The notes beneath the pieces are model-generated. The model was not told where the DNA came from, searched no databases, and saw nothing but the letters and a program-made list of their open reading frames with translations. The translations under genes were made by a program, and so were the position numbers. From Ancylobacter vacuolatus (GTDB lineage: Bacteria; Pseudomonadota; Alphaproteobacteria; Rhizobiales; Xanthobacteraceae): a stretch of DNA of 64,000 nucleotides. Location of the stretch: contig NZ_JAUSUH010000009.1 in the NCBI RefSeq assembly GCF_030813595.1, forward strand, positions 159,260 to 223,259, in the 5' to 3' direction. Shown here one piece after another: positions 33,288 to 41,783 of this stretch; position 1 is the first letter of the stretch; each line of letters opens with the position of its first letter.

Positions 33288-34073
33288 TCAGCGCCGGCGC
33301 GAACGCCCGCGCCGGGTCGGCCCGTCGGGCGCGGGCGGCGTCTGCGCCGCGGCGAGGCGTTCCTGCTCCTCCAGCACCACGTTCATCCGCGCGCGCGAGG
33401 CTTCCAGATGCGCCCGCATCGCCCGCTCGGCCGCCACCGGGTCGCGCGCCAGCAACGCGGCGATGATCGCCTCGTGCTCCTGCAGCGCCTTGGTGGTGGC
33501 GTTGGTCTTGAACAGGAAGCGGAAGATGTGGAGATGGGCGTGCAGCCCCTCCACCGTCTCGGCGATGAAGCGGTTGCCGCTCGCCGCCGCCACCAGATGG
33601 TGCAGCTTGGCGTCGCCCTCGGCGAACTGGGCATAGGCCAGCTCGTTGCCGGTCTGCGCGTCGGACATCTCCCCGGCGAGGCCGGCGAGCCGCGCCAGCG
33701 CGCCATCCTCCGCCTTCTGCGCCGCGAACGCCGCCGCCGCCGGCTCGATCAGCAGGCGCAGCTCGAACAGGTCGTGCACTTCCCGCCGGGTCAGCAATTC
33801 GGCGGCGCGGAAGCCGACATTGGGAATCTTGTAGGCGAGCTTCTGCGCCTCCAGCAGCGTCAGCGCCTCGCGGATCGGGGTCTGGGAAATGTCCAGCTGC
33901 CGGGCCAGCGCCTCGATGCCGATATGCGCGCCGGGGGCGATCTTCATCGTCACCAGCATGGAGAGCAGCTGCTCGTAGGCCAGCTCCACCAGCGATTGCG
34001 GATAGGCCGGCCGCCGTTCGTCGAGTGTGACCAGCCGCGCGAAGGACAGCGGCTCCTGATTGTTGGCAGCCAT
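33288..34073 (-). CDS. GntR-family regulator (FCD type)
   Basis: A 261-residue FadR-subfamily protein with a winged helix (residues about 28-95: AYEQLLSMLVTMKIAPGAHI...LDISQTPIREALTLLEAQKL) and an FCD domain (about 105-225) carrying the metal/effector His residues in DAKLHHLV and LQEHEAI. The C-terminal tail is Arg-rich. I use ATG 34073; a TTG at 34088 is the only longer option. An operator-like site lies just upstream (34095-34112). It sits between the dehydrogenase/TctABC genes and the CoA-transferase pair and probably controls both. Confidence 0.87.
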   Translation of the reverse strand: MAANNQEPLSFARLVTLDERRPAYPQSLVELAYEQLLSMLVTMKIAPGAHIGIEALARQLDISQTPIREALTLLEAQKLAYKIPNVGFRAAELLTRREVHDLFELRLLIEPAAAAFAAQKAEDGALARLAGLAGEMSDAQTGNELAYAQFAEGDAKLHHLVAAASGNRFIAETVEGLHAHLHIFRFLFKTNATTKALQEHEAIIAALLARDPVAAERAMRAHLEASRARMNVVLEEQERLAAAQTPPAPDGPTRRGRSRRR

Positions 34074-34094
34074 GAGAATCGAACCCAAACCCCG

Positions 34095-34112
34095 GATGAT
34101 ATAAGATATAGG
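34095..34112. promoter_or_regulatory. AT-rich operator-like site at the gntR promoter
   Basis: GATGATATAAGATATAGG, 22 bases upstream of the GntR start codon, shares the ATGATATA..ATATA pattern with the two related sites. This position suggests autoregulation. Confidence 0.55.
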
Positions 34113-34241
34113 TTTTCATCATTCCAACCAAGCCGGCAGCTGGCCACGCCCTCACGTGCCACGCCCTCACGCGCCACGCCCTCACGCGGCTGCCTCCGGG
34201 CGGGCGGCGGGCTCCGTGGGGGCCGCCCGCCCGGAGGGCCT

Positions 34242-35753
34242 TCACCAGTTGACCGCGATATACTTGGCCTCGGTGAACTCCAGCAGGCCGTGATGGCCGC
34301 CCTCGCGCCCGAGCCCGCTCTGCTTGACGCCGCCGAACGGGGCGGCCGGATCGGAGACAAGGCCGCGATTGAGCGCCACCATGCCGTAGTCCAGCCGCTC
34401 GGCCAGCTGCAGGCCGCGCTTCATGTTCTCGGTGTAGACATAGGCGGCGAGGCCATATTCGGTGTCGTTGGCCATCCGCACCGCGTCCTCGACATCGGTG
34501 AACTTCACCACCGCCGCCACCGGGCCGAAGATCTCCTCGCGCAGCAGGTCGGCATCGAGCGACACATCGGCGAGCACAGAGGGGGGATAGAAGAACCCCG
34601 CCCCCTCGGGCGTCTTGCCGCCGAGGCGCACGCTGGCGCCCTTGGCCACCGCGTCGTTCACCAGCGTCTCGATCTTGTCGATGGCGGCGCGGTTGATCAT
34701 GGCGCCGCACTGGCTGGCGGCGTCGGTGCCGGCGCCCATCTTCAGCGCGCCCATCTTCGCCACCAGCTTCTCCACGAAGGCGGGGTAGATGCCGGCCTGG
34801 ACATAGAAGCGGTTGGCGGCGGTGCAGGCCTCGCCGGCATTGCGCATCTTGGCGATCATCGCGCCGTCGATGGCGGCGTCGAGATCGGCGTCGTCAAGCA
34901 CCAGGAACGGCGCGTTGCCGCCCAGTTCCATCGAGCAGTTGATGACGTTGTAGGAGGCCTCGCGCAGCAGGATGCGCCCGACCTCGGTGGAGCCGGTGAA
35001 GGACAGCTTGCGGGTGCGCCGGTCGCGCAGAATAGCGCTGCACACGCCGGCGGGGTCGGAGGTGTTGATGATGTTGACCACGCCCGCCGGCACGCCGGCC
35101 TGGCGCAGGATCTCGCCCACCGCCAGCGCGGTCAGCGGCGTCTCTTCCGCCGGCTTGAGAATGCAGGTGCAGCCCGCCGCCAGCGCCGGGGCGATCTTGC
35201 GGGTGGCCATGGCGGCGGGGAAGTTCCACGGCGTGATCAGCAGCGAGACGCCGATCGGCTGGTACTGCACCATGATGCGGTTGCCGCCGGCCGGGGCGAC
35301 GGAGATGTCGCCATTGATGCGCACCGCCTCCTCCGCATACCAGCGGAAGAACTCGGCGGCATAGAGCACCTCGCCGCGCGCGTCCGGCAGCGCCTTGCCA
35401 TTCTCCAGCGCGATCAGCTGCGCCAGCCAGTCGACATTGTCGACAATGGCCTGGAAGCAGCGCTGCAGGATCACCGCGCGGGCCCGCGGCGGGGTCGCGG
35501 CCCAGCCGGCGGCGGCCGCTTCGGCAGCGTCCAGCGCCGCCATGCCGTCGGCGATGGTGGCATCGGCGACCGAGGTCAGCACCCCGCCCGTCGCCGGGTC
35601 GAGAATGTCGATGCGCTGGCCGCCCGAACCGGGCACCCAGCCCTCGCCGACCAGAAGATCGGTCGGCACCGGGAAGGCCGCCGCCTCGAAGCCGGGAACG
35701 AGATAGGTGCTGCCGGCCGCCTGGACCGTCGCGCCTGAAGTGGTGAGGGTCAT
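34242..35753 (-). CDS. gabD: NAD(P)-dependent succinate-semialdehyde dehydrogenase-like
   Basis: A 503-residue aldehyde dehydrogenase of the GabD group, with PWNFPAAMATRKIAPALAAGC, FTGSTEVGRIL, MELGGNAPFLVLDDADLD, catalytic Cys in NAGEACTAANRF and REEIFGPVAAV. It should oxidise succinic or a similar semialdehyde. It follows the iron alcohol dehydrogenase by 15 bases, the same pairing as BlcB/BlcA in 4-hydroxybutyrate breakdown. The substrate is thus probably a semialdehyde made by that enzyme. The N-terminal 25 residues are variable. Confidence 0.87.
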   Translation of the reverse strand: MTLTTSGATVQAAGSTYLVPGFEAAAFPVPTDLLVGEGWVPGSGGQRIDILDPATGGVLTSVADATIADGMAALDAAEAAAAGWAATPPRARAVILQRCFQAIVDNVDWLAQLIALENGKALPDARGEVLYAAEFFRWYAEEAVRINGDISVAPAGGNRIMVQYQPIGVSLLITPWNFPAAMATRKIAPALAAGCTCILKPAEETPLTALAVGEILRQAGVPAGVVNIINTSDPAGVCSAILRDRRTRKLSFTGSTEVGRILLREASYNVINCSMELGGNAPFLVLDDADLDAAIDGAMIAKMRNAGEACTAANRFYVQAGIYPAFVEKLVAKMGALKMGAGTDAASQCGAMINRAAIDKIETLVNDAVAKGASVRLGGKTPEGAGFFYPPSVLADVSLDADLLREEIFGPVAAVVKFTDVEDAVRMANDTEYGLAAYVYTENMKRGLQLAERLDYGMVALNRGLVSDPAAPFGGVKQSGLGREGGHHGLLEFTEAKYIAVNW

Positions 35754-35768
35754 CGCTTGTATCCCGTG

Positions 35769-36992
35769 TCAGAGGTCGCGCAGCGCGGCGCGTTCGCCTG
35801 AAAAGGCGGCCTGGGTGATGTTCAGCATGGCGGCAAGGTCGAGCGGGCGCGGGTTGTTCTTCACCAGCCGCTCCGCCTTGAGCGCGCCGGCGGCCACGTC
35901 CTGCTGGTGGTCGGCACCAAGGCCGAGCGCCTCCAGCGAGCGCGGAATGCCGATTTCCGCGAACAGCTTCGCCACCTCGTCGATGAAGAGCTGCGAGCGC
36001 GCCTCCACGCCCATGCTCGCATGACCGAGGCCGACCACATCGGCCAGCTCGGCAAAGGCTTCCGGGTTGGCGGAACGGTTGAACTGCATGACGAAGGGCA
36101 GCAGCGTCCCCACCCCGTCGCCATGCGAGGTGTGGGTGATGTTGCCCACCGGGTATTGCAGCGCATGCGCCGCCGCCGTGCCCGAGGTGCCGAAGGCGCA
36201 GCCGGCGGCGAGCGAGGCCAGCATCAGCCCCTCGCGCGCCTCGACATCGCTGCCGTCCGCGCAGGCGCGGGCGAGATAGCGGAACACATTCACCACGGCG
36301 AGCTTGGCGAAATGGTCGGAAAGCAGGTTCTTGCCGATGAACACATGCTGCTCGGTCAGCATCGGCTCGGCCGGGCGGGTCTTGCTGGTGAAGCCTTCCA
36401 CCGCATGGGCGAGCGCATCGGCGCCGGAGCAGGCGGTGAGCCCCTTCGGGCAGGTCATGGTCAGTTCGGGGTCGCACACCGCCATGTGCGGGATGATGTA
36501 GGGGCTGGCAATGCCGATCTTGCTGCCGCGCCCGCTGTCGAGGATCACTGCCACGGGGGTGACTTCCGAGCCGGTGCCCGCCGTGGTCGGCACCGCGATC
36601 AGCGGCAGCACCGGGCCGGGCACGGCGAACTCGCCATAATAGGCGCTGACCTCGCCGCCATGGGTGAGCAGCACCGAGACCACCTTCGCCATGTCGATGC
36701 AGCTGCCGCCGCCAATGCCGATGATGCTGTCCGGCTTGAAGTCGCCGATGCCGGCGACGCAGTCGGTGATCGATTCGATCGGCAGGTCGGCGATGGTGCG
36801 GTCGAACACCCGCGCTTCCACGCCATGGGCCTCCAGATCCTTCAGCAGGTCGGCGAAGACTGGCAGCTGCGCCAGCCGGGCGTCGGTGCACACCAGCGTG
36901 CGGGTGCCGATGCGGGCGGCCGCCGCGCCGATGACATGGCGTTGGCCGCCGCCGAAGAGGATGGTGTGGGGCAGGCGCAGGGCTCCGAACAT
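35769..36992 (-). CDS. Iron-containing alcohol dehydrogenase, possibly 4-hydroxybutyrate dehydrogenase
   Basis: A 407-residue group III (iron-type) alcohol dehydrogenase. The NAD-binding GIGGGSCIDMAK, PTTAGTGSEVTP, metal-ligand region CSGADALAHAVEGF and THTSHGDGVGTLLPFVMQFN are all present. Placed between tctA and a GabD-like gene, it most likely oxidises an imported hydroxy acid to the semialdehyde. By analogy with BlcB this may be 4-hydroxybutyrate, which is inference. ATG 36992 is preferred; a GTG at 37004 is possible. Confidence 0.85.
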   Translation of the reverse strand: MFGALRLPHTILFGGGQRHVIGAAAARIGTRTLVCTDARLAQLPVFADLLKDLEAHGVEARVFDRTIADLPIESITDCVAGIGDFKPDSIIGIGGGSCIDMAKVVSVLLTHGGEVSAYYGEFAVPGPVLPLIAVPTTAGTGSEVTPVAVILDSGRGSKIGIASPYIIPHMAVCDPELTMTCPKGLTACSGADALAHAVEGFTSKTRPAEPMLTEQHVFIGKNLLSDHFAKLAVVNVFRYLARACADGSDVEAREGLMLASLAAGCAFGTSGTAAAHALQYPVGNITHTSHGDGVGTLLPFVMQFNRSANPEAFAELADVVGLGHASMGVEARSQLFIDEVAKLFAEIGIPRSLEALGLGADHQQDVAAGALKAERLVKNNPRPLDLAAMLNITQAAFSGERAALRDL

Positions 36993-37069
36993 CGCGGCTC
37001 TCACTGGCTAAGGGTTACTTAATACCTCTTGGAACATGCGCCGGCCGGACCGCCGCATCTCGGCGAGGC

Positions 37070-38599
37070 TTAGGGTCGGGAGGTCTGGCCGGCGTCGGTG
37101 CTGTCCCCGCGCCGGAACAGCGCGGCGAAGATGATCTGCAGCAGCGGCAGCGACAGCAGGAGAATGCCGATCCCCATCATGGTGGCGACCAGCGAGCCCT
37201 CGAAGAACACGCTGAGCGAGCCACCGGAGGACAGCATGGACTGGCGGAAGGCGTCCTCCGCCTTGTCGCCCAGCACCACCGCCAGCACGAAGGGGGCGAG
37301 CGGGTAGTCGAGCTTCTTGAACACATAGCCGACGAGGCCGAAGGCCAGCGCCACCCAGATGTCGAACATGTGGTTGGAGACGGTATAGGCGCCGATCAGG
37401 CAGACGATGGCGATGAGCGGCCCGACCACGGTGAAGGGCGCGCGCAGGATCCAGGCGAAGATCGGCACGGTGGCGAGCACCAGCACCACGGCGATGACAT
37501 TGCCCAGATACATCGAGGCGATGAGCCCCCAGACGAAGTCCGGCCGGGTGGTGAACAGCATGGGACCGGGCGAGAGGCCCCAGATCATCAGGCCGCCCAT
37601 CATGACCGCCGCCGTCGCCGAACCCGGCACGCCGAGCGCCAGCATCGGCAGCAGGGCGCAGGAGCCGGCGGAATGGTCGGCGGTCTCCGGGGCGACGATG
37701 CCCTCGGGCTCGCCCTTGCCGAAATACTTGCCGCGACGGGAGAAACGGCGGCCGAGCGCGTAGCTCATGAAGGAGGCGGCGGTCGGCCCGCCCGGGGTGA
37801 TGCCCATCCAGCAGCCGATCAGCGCGCTGCGCAGCAGCGTCACCCAGTAGCGCGGCAGCTCGGCCAGGGTGCGCAGGATCACCCGCAGGCTGAGCTTGGC
37901 CTTCACCCCGTCGAACTTGTAGCCCTCGTCGATGGTGAGCAGCAATTCGCCGATGCCGAACAGGCCGATGACGACGATGAGGAAGGAAATGCCGTTGGTG
38001 AGCTGGGTGATGCCGAAGGTCAGCCGCCCCTCGCCGGAGATCGTGTCCATGCCCACCGTGCCGACGGCGAGGCCCAGCATGATGCAGACCAGCGTCTTGA
38101 AGGGCGAGCCGCCCGCCATGCCGATGAAGCTGGCAAAGGCCATGAAATAGACGGCGAAATATTCCGGCGACCCGAACTGCAGCGCGAAATTCGCCACCCA
38201 GCCGGACAGCAGCGTGATCACCACCACGCCGACCATGGCGCCGAAGCCGGCCGAGCCGAAGGCCAGGGTGAGCGCCCGCACCGCCTCGCCGCGCTTGGCC
38301 ATCGGGTGGCCGTCAAAGGTGGTGGCGACGGAGGAGGGCTCGCCGGGAATGTTGAACAGGATCGAGGTGGTGGACCCGCCGAACAGCGCGCCCCAATACA
38401 TCGAGGTGAGCAGGATGATCGCCGCGATCGGGTCCATGGTGAAGGTCAGCGGCAGCAGCAGCGACACGCCGTTCGGCGCGCCCAGCCCCGGCAGCACGCC
38501 GACGACGAGGCCGAGCAGGACGCCGATCACCATGATCATCACGTGATGCACGGTGAGGGCGACGACGAACCCGTCCATCAATTGCCCGAAATTGCCCAT
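37070..38599 (-). CDS. tctA: Tripartite tricarboxylate transporter large membrane subunit TctA
   Basis: A 509-residue membrane protein of the TctA family with about twelve segments. It has the hallmark GLVVGVLPGLGAPNGVSLLLPLTF near the N-terminus and the mirror motif IGCWMGITPGGPTAASFMSYA in the second half, plus GALFGGSTTSILFNIPGEPSSV. It forms the pore of a binding-protein-dependent secondary importer. It lies 27 bases after tctB and 77 bases before the alcohol dehydrogenase gene, all leftward, so uptake and oxidation are co-expressed. Confidence 0.92.
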   Translation of the reverse strand: MGNFGQLMDGFVVALTVHHVMIMVIGVLLGLVVGVLPGLGAPNGVSLLLPLTFTMDPIAAIILLTSMYWGALFGGSTTSILFNIPGEPSSVATTFDGHPMAKRGEAVRALTLAFGSAGFGAMVGVVVITLLSGWVANFALQFGSPEYFAVYFMAFASFIGMAGGSPFKTLVCIMLGLAVGTVGMDTISGEGRLTFGITQLTNGISFLIVVIGLFGIGELLLTIDEGYKFDGVKAKLSLRVILRTLAELPRYWVTLLRSALIGCWMGITPGGPTAASFMSYALGRRFSRRGKYFGKGEPEGIVAPETADHSAGSCALLPMLALGVPGSATAAVMMGGLMIWGLSPGPMLFTTRPDFVWGLIASMYLGNVIAVVLVLATVPIFAWILRAPFTVVGPLIAIVCLIGAYTVSNHMFDIWVALAFGLVGYVFKKLDYPLAPFVLAVVLGDKAEDAFRQSMLSSGGSLSVFFEGSLVATMMGIGILLLSLPLLQIIFAALFRRGDSTDAGQTSRP

Positions 38600-38626
38600 G
38601 ACGCTTCCTCAGTCCGCTTTTCTTTT

Positions 38627-39136
38627 TCAGTAGATGCCGAAATATTCGAGGATGGGTCCCTTGAGCAGCGGGACCATGAACAGCTTCTCGAACACGACGA
38701 AATTGACCGCGATCACCAGCAGCGCCGCCGCCAGGCTGGTCAGGGTGCGGAAGCCGGCGGAAACGCGCATCGTGTAGAAGATGTACAGGCCCATGCCGAT
38801 ATAGAGGCCGAGCCAGGCCGAGATCGCCGTCATCGCCACGATCGGCAGCACGAAGGCCACCAGGAGGCGCAGCCGCGTGCCGTCGATGAACGGCTCCTCC
38901 GGCACGGCACCGGCGCCGGCAGGGTGCGCTCCGGCATGTTTCCAGAAGGTCTGCACCAGGGTGGCGAGGCTGCCGAGCACGATCAGGCAGCCAATGCCGA
39001 AGGGGAAATAGCCGGGCTCGGGCCCGCCCGGCCCCCAGCCAATGCCGTTCTCCGTCGAGCCGTAGCAGATCAGTGCCCCGACGCCGCCGGTCACGACAGC
39101 CGTCGCCACTTCCATGGTCTTGCGGGAAATTTCCAT
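38627..39136 (-). CDS. tctB: Tripartite tricarboxylate transporter small membrane subunit TctB
   Basis: A 169-residue TctB-family protein with four hydrophobic segments and the GPGGPEPGYFPF element after the first of them, typical of the family (periplasmic loop ahead of helix 2). Its function is to support TctA. It lies between tctC and tctA; a repeat-rich gap of 191 bases separates it from tctC. Confidence 0.88.
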   Translation of the reverse strand: MEISRKTMEVATAVVTGGVGALICYGSTENGIGWGPGGPEPGYFPFGIGCLIVLGSLATLVQTFWKHAGAHPAGAGAVPEEPFIDGTRLRLLVAFVLPIVAMTAISAWLGLYIGMGLYIFYTMRVSAGFRTLTSLAAALLVIAVNFVVFEKLFMVPLLKGPILEYFGIY

Positions 39137-39264
39137 CGCCTACTCTCCGCGGGAGCCCGGGGCGCCGACACACGTCGACGCCCCGTCTCGCCCCACCCCG
39201 GCACCGGCCGCAACCGGCGCCCGTCTGGTCCGTCACTCGCGCCGGGCGCACCCGGCGCGTGGCG

Positions 39265-39328
39265 TCACTGGCGCCGGCCCAGGCCGGCGCGTGCATCACT
39301 GGCGCCGGCCCAGGCCGGCACAGCGGTT
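39265..39328. repeat. 31-bp tandem hairpin repeat between tctC and tctB
   Basis: TCACTGGCGCCGGCCCAGG begins units at 39265 and 39296 (period 31). Each carries a GCCGG(C)CCA(G)GCCGGC hairpin. Located just past the tctC stop, these may stabilise the binding-protein message or reduce read-through to tctBA. Confidence 0.8.
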
Positions 39329-40350
39329 CACTGGCTGGCGGGCAGCAGCCAGTTATTGTCGGCGTAGATCTTCTCGTAGTTCTTGGTCTGCTCGGCGAGG
39401 AAAGCCTTCAGCTCGTCGCCGGCCATGAACTTGGTGATCTGGACGTTGCGGGTCGTGTAGTCCTTGAATTCAGGCGTATCCATCGCCTTCTTCATCAGGT
39501 CGGTGTAGTAGGCGACCGCCTCGGGCGGCACGTCGGCGGCCATCCACACGGTGCGCGGCTGCACGAAGTCCTTCACGTCGATCCCCGCCTCGACGCAGGT
39601 CGGGATGTCGGCCCAGCTCATGCCGTCGGCCACCACGGTCTTGTCGGTGAGGCGGGCGGAGGTGAAGACGCAGAGCGGCTTCTGGTTGCCGGCCTTCCAC
39701 TGCTCCAGGCTCTCGCTCGGATTATTGGTGTTGGCCTCGATATGGCCGCCGGCGACCTGGATCGCCGCTTCGCTGCCAGACTTGTAGGGGATATAGGCGA
39801 GGTCGATGCCGGCGGCGCGCTCGACCAGCGTCACCACGGTCTCGTCGGCGTCCTTGGCCTTGGCGCCGGCGACGCGGACCTTGCCGGGATTCTCCTTCGC
39901 CTTGGCGACGAATTCCTGCGCGGTGTTGATGCCCGAGGCCTTCGGGTTCGACCACAGGATGAACACATCGAACACCATGGACGCGACAGGCGTCAGGTCC
40001 TTCATCGCGTAGTTCACCTTGGTGCCGAGCGGCAGCACATAGGCGTCCTGGGTGCCGAAATAGACCTTGTAGGGGCTGCCGACATTGTCCTCGGCGTAGT
40101 TGAACGCCTCGGAGCCGGAACCGCCCGGCTTGTTGACGACGATCAGCGGGGTTTCGACCAGCTTGTTCTTGGTCAGCGCCGCCTGCACCACGCGGGTGAA
40201 GATGTCGGAGCCGCCGCCCGGGCCGGCGGAGACCACCAGCTCGACAGGACGGTTCGGCTTCCATTCGGCCAGCGCCGCCGTGGCGCCGGTGAGGCCGACG
40301 GCGAGCGCCGAGGCGGTGAGAACGCTCTTGCGGAGCGAAGTGATCTGCAT
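39328..40350 (-). CDS. tctC: Tripartite tricarboxylate transporter binding protein TctC
   Basis: A 340-residue periplasmic binding protein of the Bug/TctC family. It has a signal peptide (about residues 1-28, ALA/EW), then WKPNRPVELVVSAGPGGGSDIFTR, the standard opening of the family with the ligand loop, and VNKPGGSGSEAFNYAEDN. A carboxylate ligand is expected. It is the first gene of tctCBA and is preceded by a 641-base gap with two operator-like sites. The following alcohol and semialdehyde dehydrogenases suggest a hydroxy-carboxylate ligand. Confidence 0.9.
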   Translation of the reverse strand: MQITSLRKSVLTASALAVGLTGATAALAEWKPNRPVELVVSAGPGGGSDIFTRVVQAALTKNKLVETPLIVVNKPGGSGSEAFNYAEDNVGSPYKVYFGTQDAYVLPLGTKVNYAMKDLTPVASMVFDVFILWSNPKASGINTAQEFVAKAKENPGKVRVAGAKAKDADETVVTLVERAAGIDLAYIPYKSGSEAAIQVAGGHIEANTNNPSESLEQWKAGNQKPLCVFTSARLTDKTVVADGMSWADIPTCVEAGIDVKDFVQPRTVWMAADVPPEAVAYYTDLMKKAMDTPEFKDYTTRNVQITKFMAGDELKAFLAEQTKNYEKIYADNNWLLPASQ

Positions 40351-40624
40351 GTCGTTTCCTCCCAGTTGCCCTCGGCATCGCGGCCTCTCGCCGCCCGCCT
40401 CCGGGCAATCATTGCGATGTGACGGGCGCGCCTGTGCCGGCGGCCTTCTTGTTGCTGTTGCCTCGCACCCGGCGGCGGAGAGGGCCGCGCCGCGTCAAGG
40501 GAAGGATCGGCCGTCCGCGCGCGAGGGGGCGTGGGAACGGGAAGGCCAGCCTTGAGCCAGCCAGCCTTGGGCGCGCCGCCGGAGGAAGGCCCGGTCGCGG
40601 GGTGGCAAACCCGCCAGCGCACTA

Positions 40625-40647
40625 AATCATATATCATCTATGATATT
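40625..40647. promoter_or_regulatory. AT-rich operator-like site upstream of tctC
   Basis: AATCATATATCATCTATGAT followed by ATT, containing the near-palindrome ATCATATATCAT...ATGATAT. It matches the sites at 33207 and 34095. It lies about 275 bases before the tctC start on the minus strand and probably brings tctCBA into the regulon of the GntR protein at 33288-34073. Confidence 0.55.
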
Positions 40648-40930
40648 GTAAGAGCCAAAGATCAAGCTTCTTTTGTCTGGCGCCGCAGCTAAACGTTCAA
40701 CTCCTCCGCGGAAGGGCGACCTTGGACGGGTTCAGGCGTCGCCAAAGGCACGTCCCGGCGCGCGTCCGGCCTGAGCCGGCCTCGCATGCCGGCCCTTCGC
40801 CCGCCGCATTCACGCTCTTTGCCGGGGCGATGTCGCACGCCCACGGCCAGCGCGGCCAAGCCGCCGCGACGGCGCGAGCCCCGCCGCGCAAGCGGCAGGC
40901 CTCGCGATCCGGAAGCGATGCTAAGCGGAG

Positions 40931-40946
40931 CTGGTATGATAGGTCA
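40931..40946. promoter_or_regulatory. GGTATGA-type GntR operator candidate (site 1)
   Basis: CTGGTATGATAGGTCA closely matches CTGGTATGAAAGGATCA at 41722-41738 on the other side of the GntR gene at 40992-41708. Paired sites flanking a regulator gene suggest they are its own operators. Confidence 0.45.
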
Positions 40947-40991
40947 ATAGGTGGCGGAAACAGGAGGCTCGGCGAATGCGCCGCCGCCGGC

Positions 40992-41708
40992 TCAGCCGGC
41001 CGGGCGGTCGCGGTCCCAATAGAGCGCCGCCACCGATTCCAGATGGGCGCGCATCGCCGCTTCCGCCGCGTCGGGATCGTGCCCGGCAATGGCCTCATAG
41101 ATGCGCTCATGGAAGGCCAGCGCCATCTCCTTCGCCTGCGCGATCTTCAGCGTCACGCTGCGCTGCTCGGACAGCCATTGCACCACCGCGCGGTGGACGC
41201 CGTCGAACAGCGGATTCTGCGAAACCAGCACGATCTCATAGTGAAAGGCGATGTCGGAGGCCTCGAACGCCGCCATGTCGCCAAGGTCGCGCCGATTGCG
41301 GGTGAGCGCGTCGCCGATGCGGGCGATGTCGGCCGGGCGAGCCTCGCGCGCGGCATGGCGGGTCAGCGCCATCTCCAGATGCAGGCGCGCATTCTGGAAA
41401 TGCCGCATCCCGGCGGGATGGGCGAGATAGGAGCGCACCGAGGCCGACAATTCCTGGATGAAGTGCTTCGGGTCCGGCCGCACCACCCGCGCCCGCTCGC
41501 CATTGGCGATCGACACCAGCCCCGCCTTCTGCAGCGACATCAGCGCCTCGCGGATCGCCGGCCGCCCGACCTTGAACTGCTCCATCAGCTCGCGCTCGGA
41601 GGGCAGCACATCGCCCTCGCCCAGCGTGCCGTCGAGCATCAGCTGCTGCAGGCGTTCGGCCACATCCTCATAGATGCGACGGCGGCGGATCGGTTCGATA
41701 TCGAGCAC
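40992..41708 (-). CDS. GntR-family regulator (FadR/NanR-like, FCD type)
   Basis: A 238-residue regulator with an N-terminal winged helix (about residues 10-78: DVAERLQQLMLDGTLGEGDVLPSERELMEQFKVGRPAIREALMSLQ) and an FCD domain (about 95-225) with FHYEIVLVSQNP and FHERIYEAIAGHD. It lies downstream of the efflux genes on the same strand with 75 bases between, and two GGTATGA sites flank it. It may regulate the efflux operon or tctCBA; the position alone does not settle this. Confidence 0.86.
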   Translation of the reverse strand: MLDIEPIRRRRIYEDVAERLQQLMLDGTLGEGDVLPSERELMEQFKVGRPAIREALMSLQKAGLVSIANGERARVVRPDPKHFIQELSASVRSYLAHPAGMRHFQNARLHLEMALTRHAAREARPADIARIGDALTRNRRDLGDMAAFEASDIAFHYEIVLVSQNPLFDGVHRAVVQWLSEQRSVTLKIAQAKEMALAFHERIYEAIAGHDPDAAEAAMRAHLESVAALYWDRDRPAG

Positions 41709-41721
41709 GGCAACTCCCCTG

Positions 41722-41738
41722 GCTGGTATGAAAGGATC
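41722..41738. promoter_or_regulatory. GGTATGA-type GntR operator candidate (site 2)
   Basis: CTGGTATGAAAGGATCA lies 14 bases upstream of the regulator start codon (41708, minus strand), well placed for autorepression. Confidence 0.45.
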
Positions 41739-41783
41739 ACCGGCCCGGCCGAACTGTCAACCGCAAGATGCCCTCCTACGGTC

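Larger units (their letters stand above)
40351..40991. other. 641-base gap without a convincing gene
   Basis: Small open frames here are Arg/Ala/Pro-rich antisense-like readings with no ribosome sites or recognisable motifs. The region holds the AT-rich operator-like site (40625-40647) and a GGTATGA-type site (40931-40946). It is probably an extended promoter region, possibly with the remains of a lost gene. Confidence 0.5.

Noticed and set aside
33055..34710. A 551-codon minus-strand frame overlapping the GntR gene and semialdehyde dehydrogenase
   Set aside because: Out of frame with both well-supported genes on the same strand, and its product is Arg/Gly/Ala low complexity.
37370..39367. 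A 665-codon open frame antisense to tctA/tctB
   Set aside because: Spans two real genes and their junction, with no recognisable domain.
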